Source of the DNA: Lepeophtheirus salmonis
Lineage: Eukaryota > Arthropoda > Copepoda > Siphonostomatoida > Caligidae
Direction of reading: 5' to 3'
Assembly (NCBI RefSeq): GCF_016086655.4
Contig: NC_052140.2
Location: forward strand, 744,001 to 808,000
DNA: 64,000 nt
Of this stretch, positions 35,281-46,829 are shown piece after piece. A program made the translations under genes and the position numbers. Numbering within the stretch: the first letter of the stretch is position 1; each line of letters begins with the position of its first letter. The notes beneath the pieces were generated by a model. It saw nothing but the letters and a program-made list of their open reading frames with translations, was not told where the DNA came from and searched no databases.

Positions 35281-37094
35281 TTGAATCATAACATCACTCC
35301 ACTACTATTTATGATGAATATAATAAATAATATTTTAAATATATATCTTCATCAAATCAAATCACGGATGAAATTATAGATCGACACTGAGGCTGTGTGC
35401 TCATAGAGACACTCCATGAACGACTTGTCCAATTGAGATAAAAGGAAATACTGAAGGAATATAAACACACATTTTTACAGCTTTCATATATCTGAATGCG
35501 AGGCATAGAGGAGAGGGAGGAGGCAAAGAACAAAGAGAGGGACAGAGGGAGAGAGAGATCAACATAGACACAGCATACAGAGCTTGTTATTTTGAAGGGA
35601 AACTGCTGAAGCGAGTGTGTGTAAAAACATGGAAAAGAGGGAGATGATAAAAAAAGGAAAGGAAACACACGCCCTCATAATTCTTCTTCTTCGTTTTCCA
35701 CCTAATATTTTTTCATATTTTTTTGTATACTAATATCTCCATATTCCACCTATTGAGATTTTGTCTGAAGAATAATGATACAATCCCAGTCGGGATCCCA
35801 TCCAGTCACGAAAAGATCAAAATGTTCTTTTGATGTTCAACAAATCATTCCATTGTAGAATACATCAATTGAATAATATGAGAATGTGCGTCTCATACAG
35901 CAAGGCGCTCCACGTTTTCCTATCTATGCTACATTGTGCTTTTTATGTTGTCATGCACTCTGTGTGGCGTGTTTGATGTTGTGGGAGAAACGCAGTCTCT
36001 GGCTGAGCGCTCTCACTACAAAAGTAAAAAAGTTGCAAGTTATCACTTTAGTGGATGTTTAAGGGCTACGTAATAGTCAATGGACTTCTCTCATCCACGC
36101 ACTGTACAATTTATACCTAGCGATTAGCTGCAGGAATGCGAAGATTAATAACTAATAAATTATAATATTAAAACATAGTTTATATTTATACGTCAGTAAT
36201 TAAAAACCTTCTAGGTATTATAACATTCTTTACTGCGCTTAGTTTATCTTTTCTCTCGCGTGATTGTTAATCAATTTTTTGATCGAGGTTGCGTGAGTTA
36301 CCTTAATTTATATACATGTTGCTGTTTTTTGTTTCCAGCAAGGTTAATAGAAATATATATGTACTTCTTTTAACCTTGGTTTTCACTATTATTTCTACTG
36401 TTCTCTTTCACTTGAGTTTTTTTTCTCTTCTGCATATTGTATGTAACTAGCTACTACTCAAGAGACTATAAAGGATTAATGTATATCAATCAAGAATGTT
36501 TTTTCTTATTTCTAATTCGTCTAAAACTTCGTAAATGCACTTTCAACTTCCTTTGCGCCGTTCATTATTATCACGAATTTATACTAAGATTCATCTAATT
36601 TAGTTTAGTGGAAGTCAACGTTTTGGATAAGGTTATGTATTTTTCTTCAGATTTAACTAGAAACCTAAACTATTATTAATTGAAACAATAATTCATTATA
36701 TCCAAAGTATAATTATGCTCTAAAAAAAATGATAAAAGTTATTTTAAACAAAAGTACATAAGCCTAATCATCAACAAATGAATATACTATTTTTTTGGAT
36801 CGAGGTTACGTGAATCCTGAACATCATTCATATACATAGTTCTTGTTTACTTTTTATTTCAACCATCTTGTCTCCTCTTTTCCATTTAGTCTCTATAGTC
36901 AAGGGGAAAATAAACAATTCAATCTAAAACACAGGGAGGAATATGTTCCTAACGTAGTCACCCCTATTCCTCTCTTTTTACAAGGGTACTCACTCCTTCT
37001 CTTCACCCCCCTCCCTTGCTGTGTGACTAGCTTGAGGAACATGTAGCAGCTTCTAATTTTAAGCCAATCAGAATTGAAAACTACTAAACCTTAC
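35281..37094. other. No supported gene
   Basis: A purine-rich block (GAGGAGAGGGAGGAGGC, AGAGGGAGAGAGAGATC at 35508-35560) makes an artificial Ser/Leu-rich minus ORF. CAAGGTTAATAGAAATA near 36340 resembles the end of the 37994 hAT MITE, without a partner. Otherwise AT-rich. Confidence 0.35.
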
Positions 37095-37145
37095 CTTCCT
37101 TCCTCGTCTTGAATGTCCACACTTTGTAGGAAAGAGGAGTCGGAT
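37095..37145 (-). CDS. Candidate 51-bp cassette-like exon
   Basis: On the minus strand, TTTTTATTGTTGTTGTAG directly precedes ATCCGACTCC and, 51 bp later, GGAAG is followed by GTAAGG. The exon is a multiple of three and all three frames are open, so its frame cannot be decided. One frame reads SDSSFLQSVDIQDEEG, another PTPLSYKVWTFKTRKE. Both splice signals are good, but an exon this short could occur by chance in AT-rich DNA. Confidence 0.3.
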
Positions 37146-37317
37146 CTACAACAACAATAAAAATATAAGGGAAAGAAATAAGGTCAAATCATCGACAGCT
37201 ATTGCACCGACGCATACGTAGTTGTTATTCTCTCATAATTCATGATTTAAAATGTTTATTTTTTACAAAATAGTTTTTAATGTTTTGTTTTAGTACAACT
37301 TGCAAGGGGGGTCTGAT

Positions 37318-37430
37318 TAGGGTTGTGTCAGTTCTTATTTAGAACCGTTGATCGCTGTCTAGTCCAATCCCACATGTATCTACTTAAATAAGGTAAAGTT
37401 GATCCCTCGTTAAGTCGTTGAGGGGTTTTT
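37318..37430. mobile_element. Family B hAT-like MITE, left-end fragment
   Basis: TAGGGTTGTGTCAGTTCTTATTTAGAACCG is the inverse of the 57.37 kb end (CTAAATAAGAATTGACACAA). It continues with GGTAAAGTTGATCCCTCGTT. Confidence 0.6.
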
Positions 37431-37654
37431 CCCTTTGTTTAAATCTTTTAATGGAGCAAAATTTGTCTGTCTGAAAAACAATCAGGGGCTGTTTATCAGA
37501 AACATATTTTGATTTAAGGAATACCAATATAGTCGTATTAATGTTTTTGTCAGTGAGCGTTTCACAAACTAAAGCGTACATCAGTCATCACATCATATTA
37601 TATATTTTTTTCTTTAAACTTTTAATATTGGTACTCCATTGTTGCTGTATAAGT

Positions 37655-37730
37655 TTGGAGTAGTTACGTGTGAATATGCTCATAAAAAACGGGGAGTAAC
37701 ACTTAAAATTTATTGAAGAGTTATATTATA
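37655..37730 (-). repeat. Family A fragment
   Basis: GGAGTAGTTACGTGTGAATA, TGCTCATAAAAAACGGGGAG and TAACACTTAAAATTTATTG match the 3' part of Family A in minus orientation. Confidence 0.5.
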
Positions 37731-37993
37731 AATCATAAAAGCAAAATTTGTCTTTTAGCAGACGGCTAAGTACTTCGGTCAATGCCGGTTAATACCAATA
37801 ATTATATAACAAAACTACCAACTGACTTTGGGTCTTTTTTATCTTCATTTCGGAGATAAAGTTGCGTGATTCAATTTAGTATCAATGTGTTAAAGACATA
37901 GAGATAAATAACATGATATGAAGATGTGAGGCCGTTACAGCTGACCAAAACAATAGATAACTATAGATTGCTGAAGGGTTTTATTATTATAAG

Positions 37994-38295
37994 CAGGGTT
38001 AATAGAAATACAAGGTTTTACCATAATGCGTGTAGGACTGATGTTTGACTTCCACCACGCTTTTAATATTGACGTCATAGTAGATGAGTGGTTGCTTGTT
38101 TTGTCAAAACCTGTTTTTCTTGCCCAGTAGTTTGTACGATACATTAAATTGAAAATTCTAGCAATAGTGACGTCATAGATTATGAGTGGTTGCGTGTTTT
38201 GTCAAAATCTACAGCAGTCGGTAGAATACATCAGATTGAAAATTCAAGCAAGTCCGATTACATGATGGTCAAACCTTGTATTTCTATTAACCTTG
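37994..38295. mobile_element. Well-preserved hAT-type MITE carrying a duplicated TGACGTCA module
   Basis: The left end CAGGGTTAATAGAAATACAA and the right end, read inward from the opposite strand, CAAGGTTAATAGAAATACAA differ at one of the first 20 bases; homology continues to the ACCAT that follows. ATTATAAG flanks both sides exactly (37986-37993; 38296-38303), the 8-bp duplication of hAT elements. The 302-bp body holds two related units of about 85-95 bp starting 98 bp apart. Each begins TGACGTCATAG, continues ATGAGTGGTTGC.TGTTTTGTCAAAA and ends TTGAAAATTC.AGCAA. There is no coding capacity. Short decay and an intact duplication suggest fairly recent movement. Confidence 0.85.
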
Positions 38296-40485
38296 ATTAT
38301 AAGCGAAGAAAACATGAAGGGATCATACATTTACAAAACTTTATACTTATATAATAGTACAATAACTTTATGTATGACGTACATTTGAGTTATGACGTAT
38401 TATAATTTTGAGTGAAAAGGTCGTGGAGGCAATTATCATTTATGTTTACTATTATTATCTATTCGCTTATTTAATTTTGTATTGCCCAGATATTTTAAAA
38501 GAAGCCCTTTAGGCTATATCCATCCGTGATTTAATTAAATAATTCAAATTATTGTCCAAAATGGCTCATAGTTGTTCTGCTTTTGGTTTTTTTCCAAAAT
38601 AAGGCTGATATTTTTCAAAGATAAAATTCATTTTTTTTATATATATATATTTTTTAAGCATAAATTACCAAACCAAAATATTTCATCTATCATCTGATGA
38701 AATTTTATAAAGCTAGCATTAAACATCTATGCCATATTTAATCCTTTATTTCTATGGACATAATAATCGCATCTTTTTTCATTCAAACAAATCATGAATT
38801 TTGGTCTAGGATTGGATAAAAATATTTTTGTTTATTTTATATTGTAGTTCTACGTATGTGCAACAACTTCTATTAATTATTTTTTTAATTTTATTTTCTA
38901 CGTATTTTTTTGAGATACAAAAATAAATAACATTATGTATGTATTATTACAATTATCAAATAACGGTATTCATTCTTTAAAACAATACTTTTAGCGCTTG
39001 TTTGAAGCGTAAAGATTCAACCAGAATGTTTCATCTATCATCTGACAAAATTGCATAAGGATGGCATTAACTATCCTTGCGATATTTAAACATTTTAGTT
39101 GTTACAGATAACTAATAAGCGATAAATATTAATAGTTAACAAGATTCAATTCATAAGATAACTTTGCCCCCGACAACAGTTGACTCATAATCAACTACTG
39201 AATCAACTAAAACTTTGTCACTCTATATATTTCCAATGACAAATACTTCAAATTGTACTTTGCATTGGGAATTTTCAAAGGAGTAGGTTGTGTGATTTTT
39301 AAATGTTGCGTAGACGTTAAAAGGACAATATTTTAGAATATTTACTGCAAATATTCTTAATTATTTATTAGATACTGAGTTTCTAAGTACACTGGCTATC
39401 ACCGTTTCTCCAGTCACACATACAGTGGAGGAAATTAGTATTTGATCACTACCCGACTAGGTAAGGTAAAATATTTTCTATAGACCTTTTTCCCTGATGC
39501 TATAAATTCTATCATACTTGAAGGAGATGCACTTTTGAGGGCTCAATGTTGATATTCTTACTACATAAAATGTACAAATTTCTAATAAATCTTCATGAAA
39601 CTTCATCAAATGGCTTTAAGAACACAAAAAAAACTTAACATCTACAGTCAAACTTCTTGATACAAATGATAAAAACAGATATTTAAATTAAATCTATGTA
39701 ATATGTACTATTAATCTTTAAAAATAGTAAAATATTACATGATTTGAGATTCAACCCCGGTTTAACTGTCAAAATTGGGAAAATATCAAGTCTCGAATTA
39801 ATACAAAAGTAATACATATCCATAAACCAAAATTTTATGCTTAATTCAAATCTGAAGTCAGAAATAAAAAATATGGAATGGTTTTTTAGATATACTCATT
39901 TTTGTAAAGATATGTCTAATCTGATGGAAATGACAAATATCTTCAGCATTTTCAAGCTCTACAAATGAATTAATTAGTCAAACATCTATGGTTTTGAGAG
40001 TTTACAGTTGTTCTGTGACAAATTGGAACTTGATTTAGTCAATGTCACTTGACACATATTTTTTAAACGGGCATTGCACAAAAGTTATGGAAGAAACAAC
40101 TAAAATGGCAGTTTTATTTTAAAGTCTTGCCCACTTTCTATCATTTTTAACATAAATAATGATCTTTTAAATGTACATTGTAGATTCTAAAGGTCTACAA
40201 AATCGGGATTTCCAAAAAATTTGTCACGCAAAAACGGTCATTTTTGGGCAAAATTGCTCAAAAATTCAAATTTCTCAGCTAAACGACACAAGACAAAGGA
40301 TTAAAACTTTAAAAATCATAATCAAAACACATTTTAACCCTAGAAAAGACTTATTAAACAATAATCAAAGCTTAGTTTCTAGCCTATATATTCTTTTCAC
40401 ACTTTTGTCAGTTTAACCAGGGTCAAATCTCCTACTTTCTTATATTTACAATTTTTTTATCGATCATGGACAACACAATAACGAT
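38296..40485. other. AT-rich DNA with a local repeat pair and an isolated Tc1-like end
   Basis: TTTCATCTATCATCTGATGAAATT..ATAAAGCTAGCATTAA (38680-38745) recurs, diverged, at 39028-39095. TACAGTGGAGGAAATTAGTA then TTTGATCACT at 39421-39450 looks like a Tc1-type terminal repeat, but no matching right end was found. No gene is recognised. Confidence 0.4.
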
Positions 40486-40526
40486 AATTAGAATGGAAAA
40501 AATATCTAATTTTTTCCATTCTAATT
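40486..40526. repeat. Perfect foldback, 18-bp arms, 5-base loop
   Basis: AATTAGAATGGAAAAAAT pairs perfectly with ATTTTTTCCATTCTAATT around ATCTA. There is no adjoining T-run transcription signal or gene that would make it a terminator. Confidence 0.8.
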
Positions 40527-40794
40527 CTTAATTTTTATCTACAAGATGGAATTCTATAAGGAATTGTTTAGGAAAAAACTCAATTTTTTGCCTCTGCTAC
40601 ATAATTTGATCGAATTACATTTTTTTTTATTAATTTTGTTTCTTACAGACCGATAATTTTTCAAAAAAAATTATCCATTTGGAGGCAATGTGAGGGGATA
40701 CAGCCCTCCTCCTCCTGCAGACGCCCCCGACTTGGCATTACTTGAAGTAATTAGTGTTCGGCTTAATGACAAATTTAGTTTTAACTATATAGAA

Positions 40795-41290
40795 TATAAC
40801 TCCCCAAGAAATCTTCAGTGTTACCCTTTGTTTTTTATTATCACACTCACACGTAACTACTCAACACTTACATCAACGACGTTTTCTCTTCTCAAGAATG
40901 AAAGAATTATAATAAGTAATTATAAAAATCCAGTGTAGAATGGGCATGTTTAAAAAATAAATCGTAAATCCACATGGTAACCCTGACAATTTGAAAAATG
41001 TTTTGTAGGAGAGAAAGAATAATGTTCGTTACGTTTCATTAGATCAGCTACAATCAGCTGTGACAAGGGAGGAAGGAGAAAAGGATATGAACAAGGACTT
41101 AGTACATTTGCTATAATTTCTCCAATCTCGATCCCCAATTCTACTCTGAGTCCAAAAATACTTACAATTGTAAATCCACAACAAATCTTCAGTGTTCTTT
41201 TATGAGGACAAACCAACGTTCAATCCAGTTTTGACTATATTTGAATGTAGTAAGTAAGGAAGTTCACTACTCAGGCATTAAATAATAATG
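40795..41290 (+). repeat. Family A repeat, long copy
   Basis: The longest copy, with a 3'-type segment (TAACTCCCCAAGAAATCTTC..CTCAAGAATGAAAGAAT) directly followed by a second 5'-type start (CCAGTGTAGAATGGGCATGT). It therefore looks like two copies head to tail. The second half closely matches 6455-6735, including TCAGCTACAATCAGCTGTGA and GGGAGGAAGGAGAAAAGGAT. The minus ORF at 40950-41216 is a by-product. Confidence 0.75.
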
Positions 41291-41940
41291 ACAACTGGTC
41301 AGAAAAAGAAAATTCAGACTACCAATTAAAAAAACAAAAAAAACATGGGCCAGCAAGAATACAATAATGATTTACCTCATTAATATTAAGATTTAATATG
41401 ATATGATGAGCAAGGAAGTAGAGCGCTCACTGGCTATGCCATACCAACTTAAACACACACGCTCCTTGCTAAACTTAATTATATTTCACATTGAGTATTT
41501 TTTATTTTTTTATAAATACATACTCACAAATACAAATCAAACCAGCTTTCCTTGTATACAGGCTTGCATAAGGACTTCTAGATTTCATCAACGTGACTAT
41601 AATGTTATTTTTTAGATCAAAACCCTTATTTTCATCCGAACATTCATCCAGAGAAACTTTGCCTTATTAACATACCTAGATACGTTAAAAAATATGTTTT
41701 CATCTATAATATTTTTCTCTCTAGCCTTCAATATTGAAAATTCTTGATTCAACACTATTTTTAGTCATAAGTTCTCATTATATCCTCACATTTCCATTTA
41801 AGTTTCCAAAATTCCCATATATTGAATTATATAACGAATATTTTTTCAATATAGGGTCAATGCTTTTAATACATATCTTATATCTATTATTTGGAATGAT
41901 AAACCAGCGACATTTTAAAGAAAAAATCAAGGAGAGATAG
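41291..41940. other. No gene recognised
   Basis: AT-rich. Plus frames at 41403-41615 and 41734-41940 are hydrophobic or low-complexity and match nothing recognised. Confidence 0.4.
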
Positions 41941-41992
41941 ACCCGTCTTAAGACTGAACTGGAGGGAGACAATAGGAATCGACACAACACTA
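41941..41992. mobile_element. Family B hAT-like MITE, 3' end
   Basis: CCCGTCTTAAGACTGAACTGG and the terminus TCGACACAACACTA are Family B; the rest of the element is missing. Confidence 0.55.
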
Positions 41993-42644
41993 GTGAGTGA
42001 AGGAAGATTTCACCCCATAAGGTACTGAAGGTTTGACCACCTGACATTAATTATGTCACCTAGAAAATTGATTTTTTTTTGCATGGCTGAACGCCCCTGC
42101 ACCGTTTTTTTAAAAAAATGTCAAAATGTCAGGACATCATAAGAAACCAAAACCAAAAAATGGGGTCATACCCCCCCCCCTCCCCAAATCGCCCCAAAGA
42201 CTTTGAATTTACAGTTTATTTCAACCCATAAATTGCATAGACAAAACTTGCATCAATGTATAGTACTATTTCTTTCTGAACATTATATGAAAAAAAACCG
42301 TTAACCAATTTATGTCTAGAAAAATTAAGTCAGACACCCCAAAAGCCCCCCTAAATTAAAACAATATGTGGATAATGCTTTATCAGGACGGACATTATAA
42401 CCATCCCAATTTCACCATATTTTCAGTTACAAATTGTATTATAAACTTTATATATATATTTAAATAAAAATTACAAAGGCATTTGCCATGGATGGTGTAG
42501 ATTTAAAAGCTGAGGATAAGGTTGTTCTTCATAGAACTTGGTCGTTAATTTTAGGGGATATATATATCATATTCATAACAGGTTAAATTTTTACTAATTC
42601 CTCAATTCATTTAGGACTAAGGAAACCTGTAGTGGATACATATA
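41993..42644. other. No gene recognised
   Basis: Includes a run of 12 C near 42171-42182 and C/A-rich flanks. No ORF or repeat family. Confidence 0.4.
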
Positions 42645-42765
42645 ATAAAGTGTAACAACCCCTCCAGCATCAATTCATGTAACATCGATACTTATTTCTT
42701 CCTACATCTGAAGATGTAGGAAGAAATAAGCATCGAGATTTGATGAAGTATCTCACTTTATTCTC
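42645..42765. repeat. Nested palindrome with a 2-base centre
   Basis: The core CTTATTTCTTCCTACATCT (42691-42709) pairs perfectly with 42712-42730 around GA. Pairing continues imperfectly outward (ATCGAT. with .ATCGAG), and an outer pair AATAAAGTG (about 42649) and CACTTTATT (about 42750) is also inverted. The whole could extrude a cruciform of about 120 bp. Confidence 0.8.
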
Positions 42766-42829
42766 AAGAGGATGCTTTCATCAGATGGAGATATTATTTA
42801 CTTTGTTTCTGACAAATCAGAATGAAAGA

Positions 42830-43263
42830 AATCGATGATAGGGAAATAGGAAAGTTAGGAACTTTTGAATAATGTGAAAGACTATTCCATGGAAAATTAC
42901 AGAATAATTGAGGTTATTTTGGAGGTTTTTTCCAATTCATGTGAAACTTTTATTTATAGATATTTTGGATTATCACTTACATAATAGCCATTAATATTTG
43001 TCAATATCCAATATATAGTTATTCACCATAAAAATAAAAGAAAGGTGATGTTGTCTCTACGTTCGAGTGAATAATAAGGTTTAGTCATCCTCACAATAAA
43101 TCCAATAGGTATACTAAAAATAAATCCATTACTTTGAACGGATTTATTTCCTACTAATGTTTATCTATTTGGTCTACAAAAGAGTGATTACATAGTTTGG
43201 CCAGGTCATGTTTTTGAATATAAAATCCCTTCTGGTCCTCCCACAGTCGAAGGTTTCATCCAT
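42830..43263. repeat. Family F repeat, first member
   Basis: AATAATGTGAAAGACTATTCC, ATATATAGTTATTCACCATAA and GGTTTAGTCATCCTCACAAT recur in the same order at 47165, 47690 and 47750. AAAATCCCTTCTGGTCCTCC (about 43225) recurs inverted at about 46870. No coding text recognised. Confidence 0.5.
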
Positions 43264-43739
43264 TTGGTAGTTTCGCTACCTATTTTTCAATTCGTATCCT
43301 CTAGTTTTCCGTTCCTAACATTTCGTAAAGAAGTGTATGTTGTGTAACTGTTGGGATTTTGTAAATGTTCTAACTTATATAAACATATTGTACAAGTTAC
43401 AAGCAAAAATGAGATGAATAGTTTTAAATGATGAATCTACAGTACCAAGGATTTAAATCATGCAATAATTGAATACTTCAATGATGTAAGTAATCTGAAA
43501 ATTAAGGGGCTCTAGGAGATTGCGATCGAGATATTAGTAGTGTAATTTGGTAATGTATTCGAACTTGGTATCCTTTTTTTAAAAGATATCGGTTCCGTAT
43601 CGCGTATATTTCCACCTCCATATAGTTTTTCCCCATCTCTACATGAATGTAAATTAATTGAATTCTTATTCCAAAATTTTGAATAAGTAAGTTTTTTTTT
43701 CCCCCGCTAAACTTAATAATTACCTCTGCCAACGAAGTA

Positions 43740-43990
43740 TGTTTTTGCTTCTGTTTGTTTGTTTGTTTGTCAGTCTCAAGGATTACGCCAAAAGTTACAG
43801 ATCGATTTTGATCAAACTTAGTATGAAGGTTGATTATATATGGTCTTAGTAAGAGGGCATTAAATTTTGAGAGATGAAGCTCAAGGTGACACAACACGTA
43901 GAAAATACATAATTGACCATAATTTTGGAACAAATTGAAATACACAACTCAATTAGGCGGAGATTGTGTGCTCTACCGTAAATTCTAGTC
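43740..43990 (+). repeat. Family C repeat copy 2
   Basis: The best-preserved copy. It starts with a GTTT microsatellite (TTTGTTTGTTTGTTTGTC), continues GATCGATTTTGATCAAACTT and ends GTGTGCTCTACCGTAAATTC TAGT. The 147-codon minus frame at 43502-43945 reads mostly through this repeat and is not regarded as a gene. Confidence 0.7.
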
Positions 43991-45339
43991 TTTGAATGTT
44001 TTTGGCTAAAATGAGCAACAACAGACAAATACGTAGACCTCAGCCGGCTTTACTATCGGTCTTAAGAGATGTCATTCACTTACGCTTTTTATGAGTGACG
44101 TCTCGGGAGGCAAATCGGCTCGTGGAGCTACTCTATGAGTTTTACTAAATAAAAATCATATACTGAAGCTCTAAAACAAGCTTATGACCCATCACTACTT
44201 TTTATTATTGGAGGTTTCCAGAGATTAAACTAATACAGAATTAAAATGGCTGAGTTCGAAAGCAATATGTATAAATTTGATAGGGATTTCATTTCACTTT
44301 CAGTTGACTCAGCCTGCTATTAGAACTACTCTAACATAAATCATTACAATCGCCCAATAAGTCACAGCATTATCTCGCTAACACATAAATATACGGTGAT
44401 TTTTTTGTCAGCTATCGATGTTTAGATTTCTGGGGTGACTATTTTTAATATTTCTTTTAGTAGGGACTTGTATTGCTTGTATAGTACACGTTTTTTGATC
44501 AATACCAAACCCCTCTTGATAATTATAGAGTCAGAGACTATAATTAATTAATGAACACTTAATCATTGCAATAATTACATAGTATTGAAGCATTAATCCA
44601 TTAATCAAATATATATTTATTACTTTTTCCAAAAAAGTGGCTCAAGGTAAAAAGGTTTTTGGCAAAGTGTCCGCGCGTAGAATCAAACACTCTTTGGCTA
44701 CAAAAATTAACAACATTTTATTTCTCCATTCCCTCATTTTGTCTGATTGTATCATATCGGAGCGACTTTCAACGTTTCTAAGATATTTTTCCGATACCGC
44801 TACGATGATAATATGGAATATCATACCAACTATATTGTTTTTTCGATTTTGAATCGATATATCAGCCAACATGCACATAGATATGAAAAGATGAAATAAG
44901 GAGCCAATTTTGAAAAAGATAAGAATTAAGTTCCGATCAATAGACATATTTTATTTCGACTTATTGAAACTAACTTTTTTATACTTTATTGTGTGTTAGT
45001 TTAAAAAAATTGAGTGCTCTATAGGGTGCTAAGATCAAATCGGCCCTTGCATGCGCCGGCTATATTGCTATGATGCATCAGACAGGATGTTGCATCAACA
45101 AATTTTAGTAAAGTTTTGGGCATAACGGCAACAGTTGCTCCATAGAAACTGGTATCCGTTATGACGATGATTTGCGTACACAATAACTTGGATATTTCAA
45201 ATGTTTAAGGTTTAAAATGTGACTGGTGACATTATCTGGACCGTGCAAAAATTTGGTGAGGCTCTTCTGGAGGCTCTTATGTCTCAAATAGGTCCCTGAA
45301 GTGGCTGGGTGAGCTCTGCTATGACTACATTGGGAAGAA
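43991..45339. other. No supported gene
   Basis: A minus frame of 101 codons (44642-44947) and an overlapping plus frame (44637-44852) oppose each other; neither is recognised. The interval after 45040 is less AT-rich and probably already belongs to the dead transposon that follows. Confidence 0.35.
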
Positions 45340-45560
45340 AATGTGGCCACCAGAAGTCTGGATCTTAATTGGGTAGATTGTTTTGTCTCAGGCTACGTTG
45401 AGTTTAAAACAAGTCGAACATTTAATGCATCAATGATTCTCTGATTGCCTCGAGAAAGGAGACAGTGACCAACATGCAAAGGAACCACCTTGCCAATGCT
45501 TACTTCTCCTTCCGGGACCGAATCAAGCCCGTGATTGATGCTGGGGGGTAGATACATCCA
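45340..45560 (+). pseudogene. Tc1/mariner transposase C-terminal remnant
   Basis: Frames give WEENVATRSLDLNWVDCFVS then GYVEFKTSRTFNASM. These fit the block ..WPP.SPDLNPLDYFVWGYVE.KTNR around the last catalytic Asp, with PLD decayed to WVD. After a frameshift, SLIASRKETVTNMQRNHLAN and FRDRIKPVIDAGG fit the usual C-terminal ..FR.RIEAVIEA.GGYIE. The N-terminal half is not recognisable. Confidence 0.65.
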
Positions 45561-45931
45561 ATGGAGTGCCCATTTTAGTATAAAATTGAAACCTCCATTC
45601 TATGGGAAGGGCTTCTTTTTTGTATGTTTGAGATAAAGGGACTATTGCAAGCGTCCGGTGATTCAGCTGTCCCCTGTCTCCGACTAATATTATTATTTTT
45701 TGTGAACAATGTCTCCTAAATGTAATTGTTATAATGATAAAAGTTTATTGTTTATTAATTTTTTACTCAGAACTTTATACTTTATAGACAGGACATTAGT
45801 ATCCCGATGCCCTAAAGCTATGTTCCATGGTACAATCTAGTGGTGTCAACAGCGAAATGGCCCCTATGGTTCATGTCCAGCTGAGTGGTAGTGACGATTT
45901 CGTATGACTTTTACTAATTATAATACCAATA

Positions 45932-46770
45932 TACAGGGTGAGGACTCAAAATTAGAATCCTCTTCGAGGGCGTCTATCATCAGTTCTAAAAGTCTGACAA
46001 TTTGGTACTTGGCGCCATTAAAAAGAGCCGACAAAAGGCTAAAAATTGATGTTTGCTTTCTTTTTGTACGATCAAAAATTTTCGGACACAAGAAAAACGG
46101 CAGAGGGTGTGCATCAGCGCACAAGTAGATATCTGACAAGAAGATCTTCACAGTGGACGCTGTTCTGATGAATCAATAGCTCAGTTTGAGGGAACCTTGC
46201 GGCTCAGACCATGGTCCTCGGGGTCGTGGCGTCTGACGGCAGCAAGATGCCTCCCTACTTCTTCTAGGCCAATAAGAAAGTTAACACGGACATCTACACT
46301 ACAAGGTCCTAAGGTACTCTGTCTTGCCTTGGTTGAAGAGCACGTTCCCAGGGACAACTATGTGTTTATCTAAGGCAGCGTTACGGCACATATGTTCTAG
46401 AAAGGGCAGCATTTCTACAGGGCCAACATGGTTGCCTCCTGGCCGGTACACTTTTTGTCTTCGTCCACACCCGATGTGACCCCTGGGACTTTGGTGTTTG
46501 GTGCATCTTGGAGGGCAAGATAAACAAGACTTCTCACTTTTATGTCTATGCCCTGAAGGCTGTGATCCCAGAGGAGTGGAACAACTTGTCGCCGGACTTC
46601 ATCAAGGCCAGCTGTGCTTCTGTTCGTCCCCATATTGAAGCCATCATTCAGAATGGGACATATTGAATAAAATGGCTTCAAAATTTTGGTTTTAAAAGTG
46701 GCACAAAATGAAAATATGTAGTAGTGAAAACGGATTTTAAAATTTTCTAATTTTTTAGTTCTCACAATAT
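45932..46770 (+). mobile_element. Decayed Tc1/mariner element with imperfect ends
   Basis: ACAGGGTGAGGACTCAAAATT (from about 45933) is inverted, imperfectly, as AATTTTTTAGTTCTCACA (to about 46766), with TA at both borders. The transposase remnant starts at ISDKKIFTVDAV (near 46128), the first catalytic Asp block (FSDEKTFTVD in relatives). It continues VLGVVASDGSKMPPYFF (near 46210) and VYLRQRYGTYVLERAAFLQG (decayed QDGAPSH block). It ends at WDFGVWCILEGKINKTSHF, with EEWNNLSPDFIKASCASVRP near 46580. The N-terminal DNA-binding part is largely absent and frameshifts are frequent. The small and opposite-strand ORFs here are by-products. Confidence 0.75.
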
Positions 46771-46829
46771 ATGTATATATATAATCTTTTCTTGATGACA
46801 TGTGAGGAAAGGAAGAATGGAACAAACAC

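Noticed and set aside
35357..35668. 103-codon Ser/Leu-rich minus ORF
   Set aside because: It comes from a purine-rich block on the plus strand and is low in complexity.
36338..36395. Second copy of the 37994 hAT MITE
   Set aside because: CAAGGTTAATAGAAATA matches the end, but the sequence diverges at once and the possible partner TTAACCTTG lies only about 40 bp away, with no target duplication.
39421..40445. Complete Tc1-like element
   Set aside because: A left-end-like TACAGTGGAGGAAATTAGTA is present, but the matching right end and any transposase text are not seen within 1 kb.
43502..43945. 147-codon minus-strand ORF
   Set aside because: Half of it is Family C repeat read backwards; no domain or splice context.
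46415..46825. 136-codon minus ORF
   Set aside because: It lies antisense to the Tc1/mariner remnant at 45932-46770, which explains the open frame.
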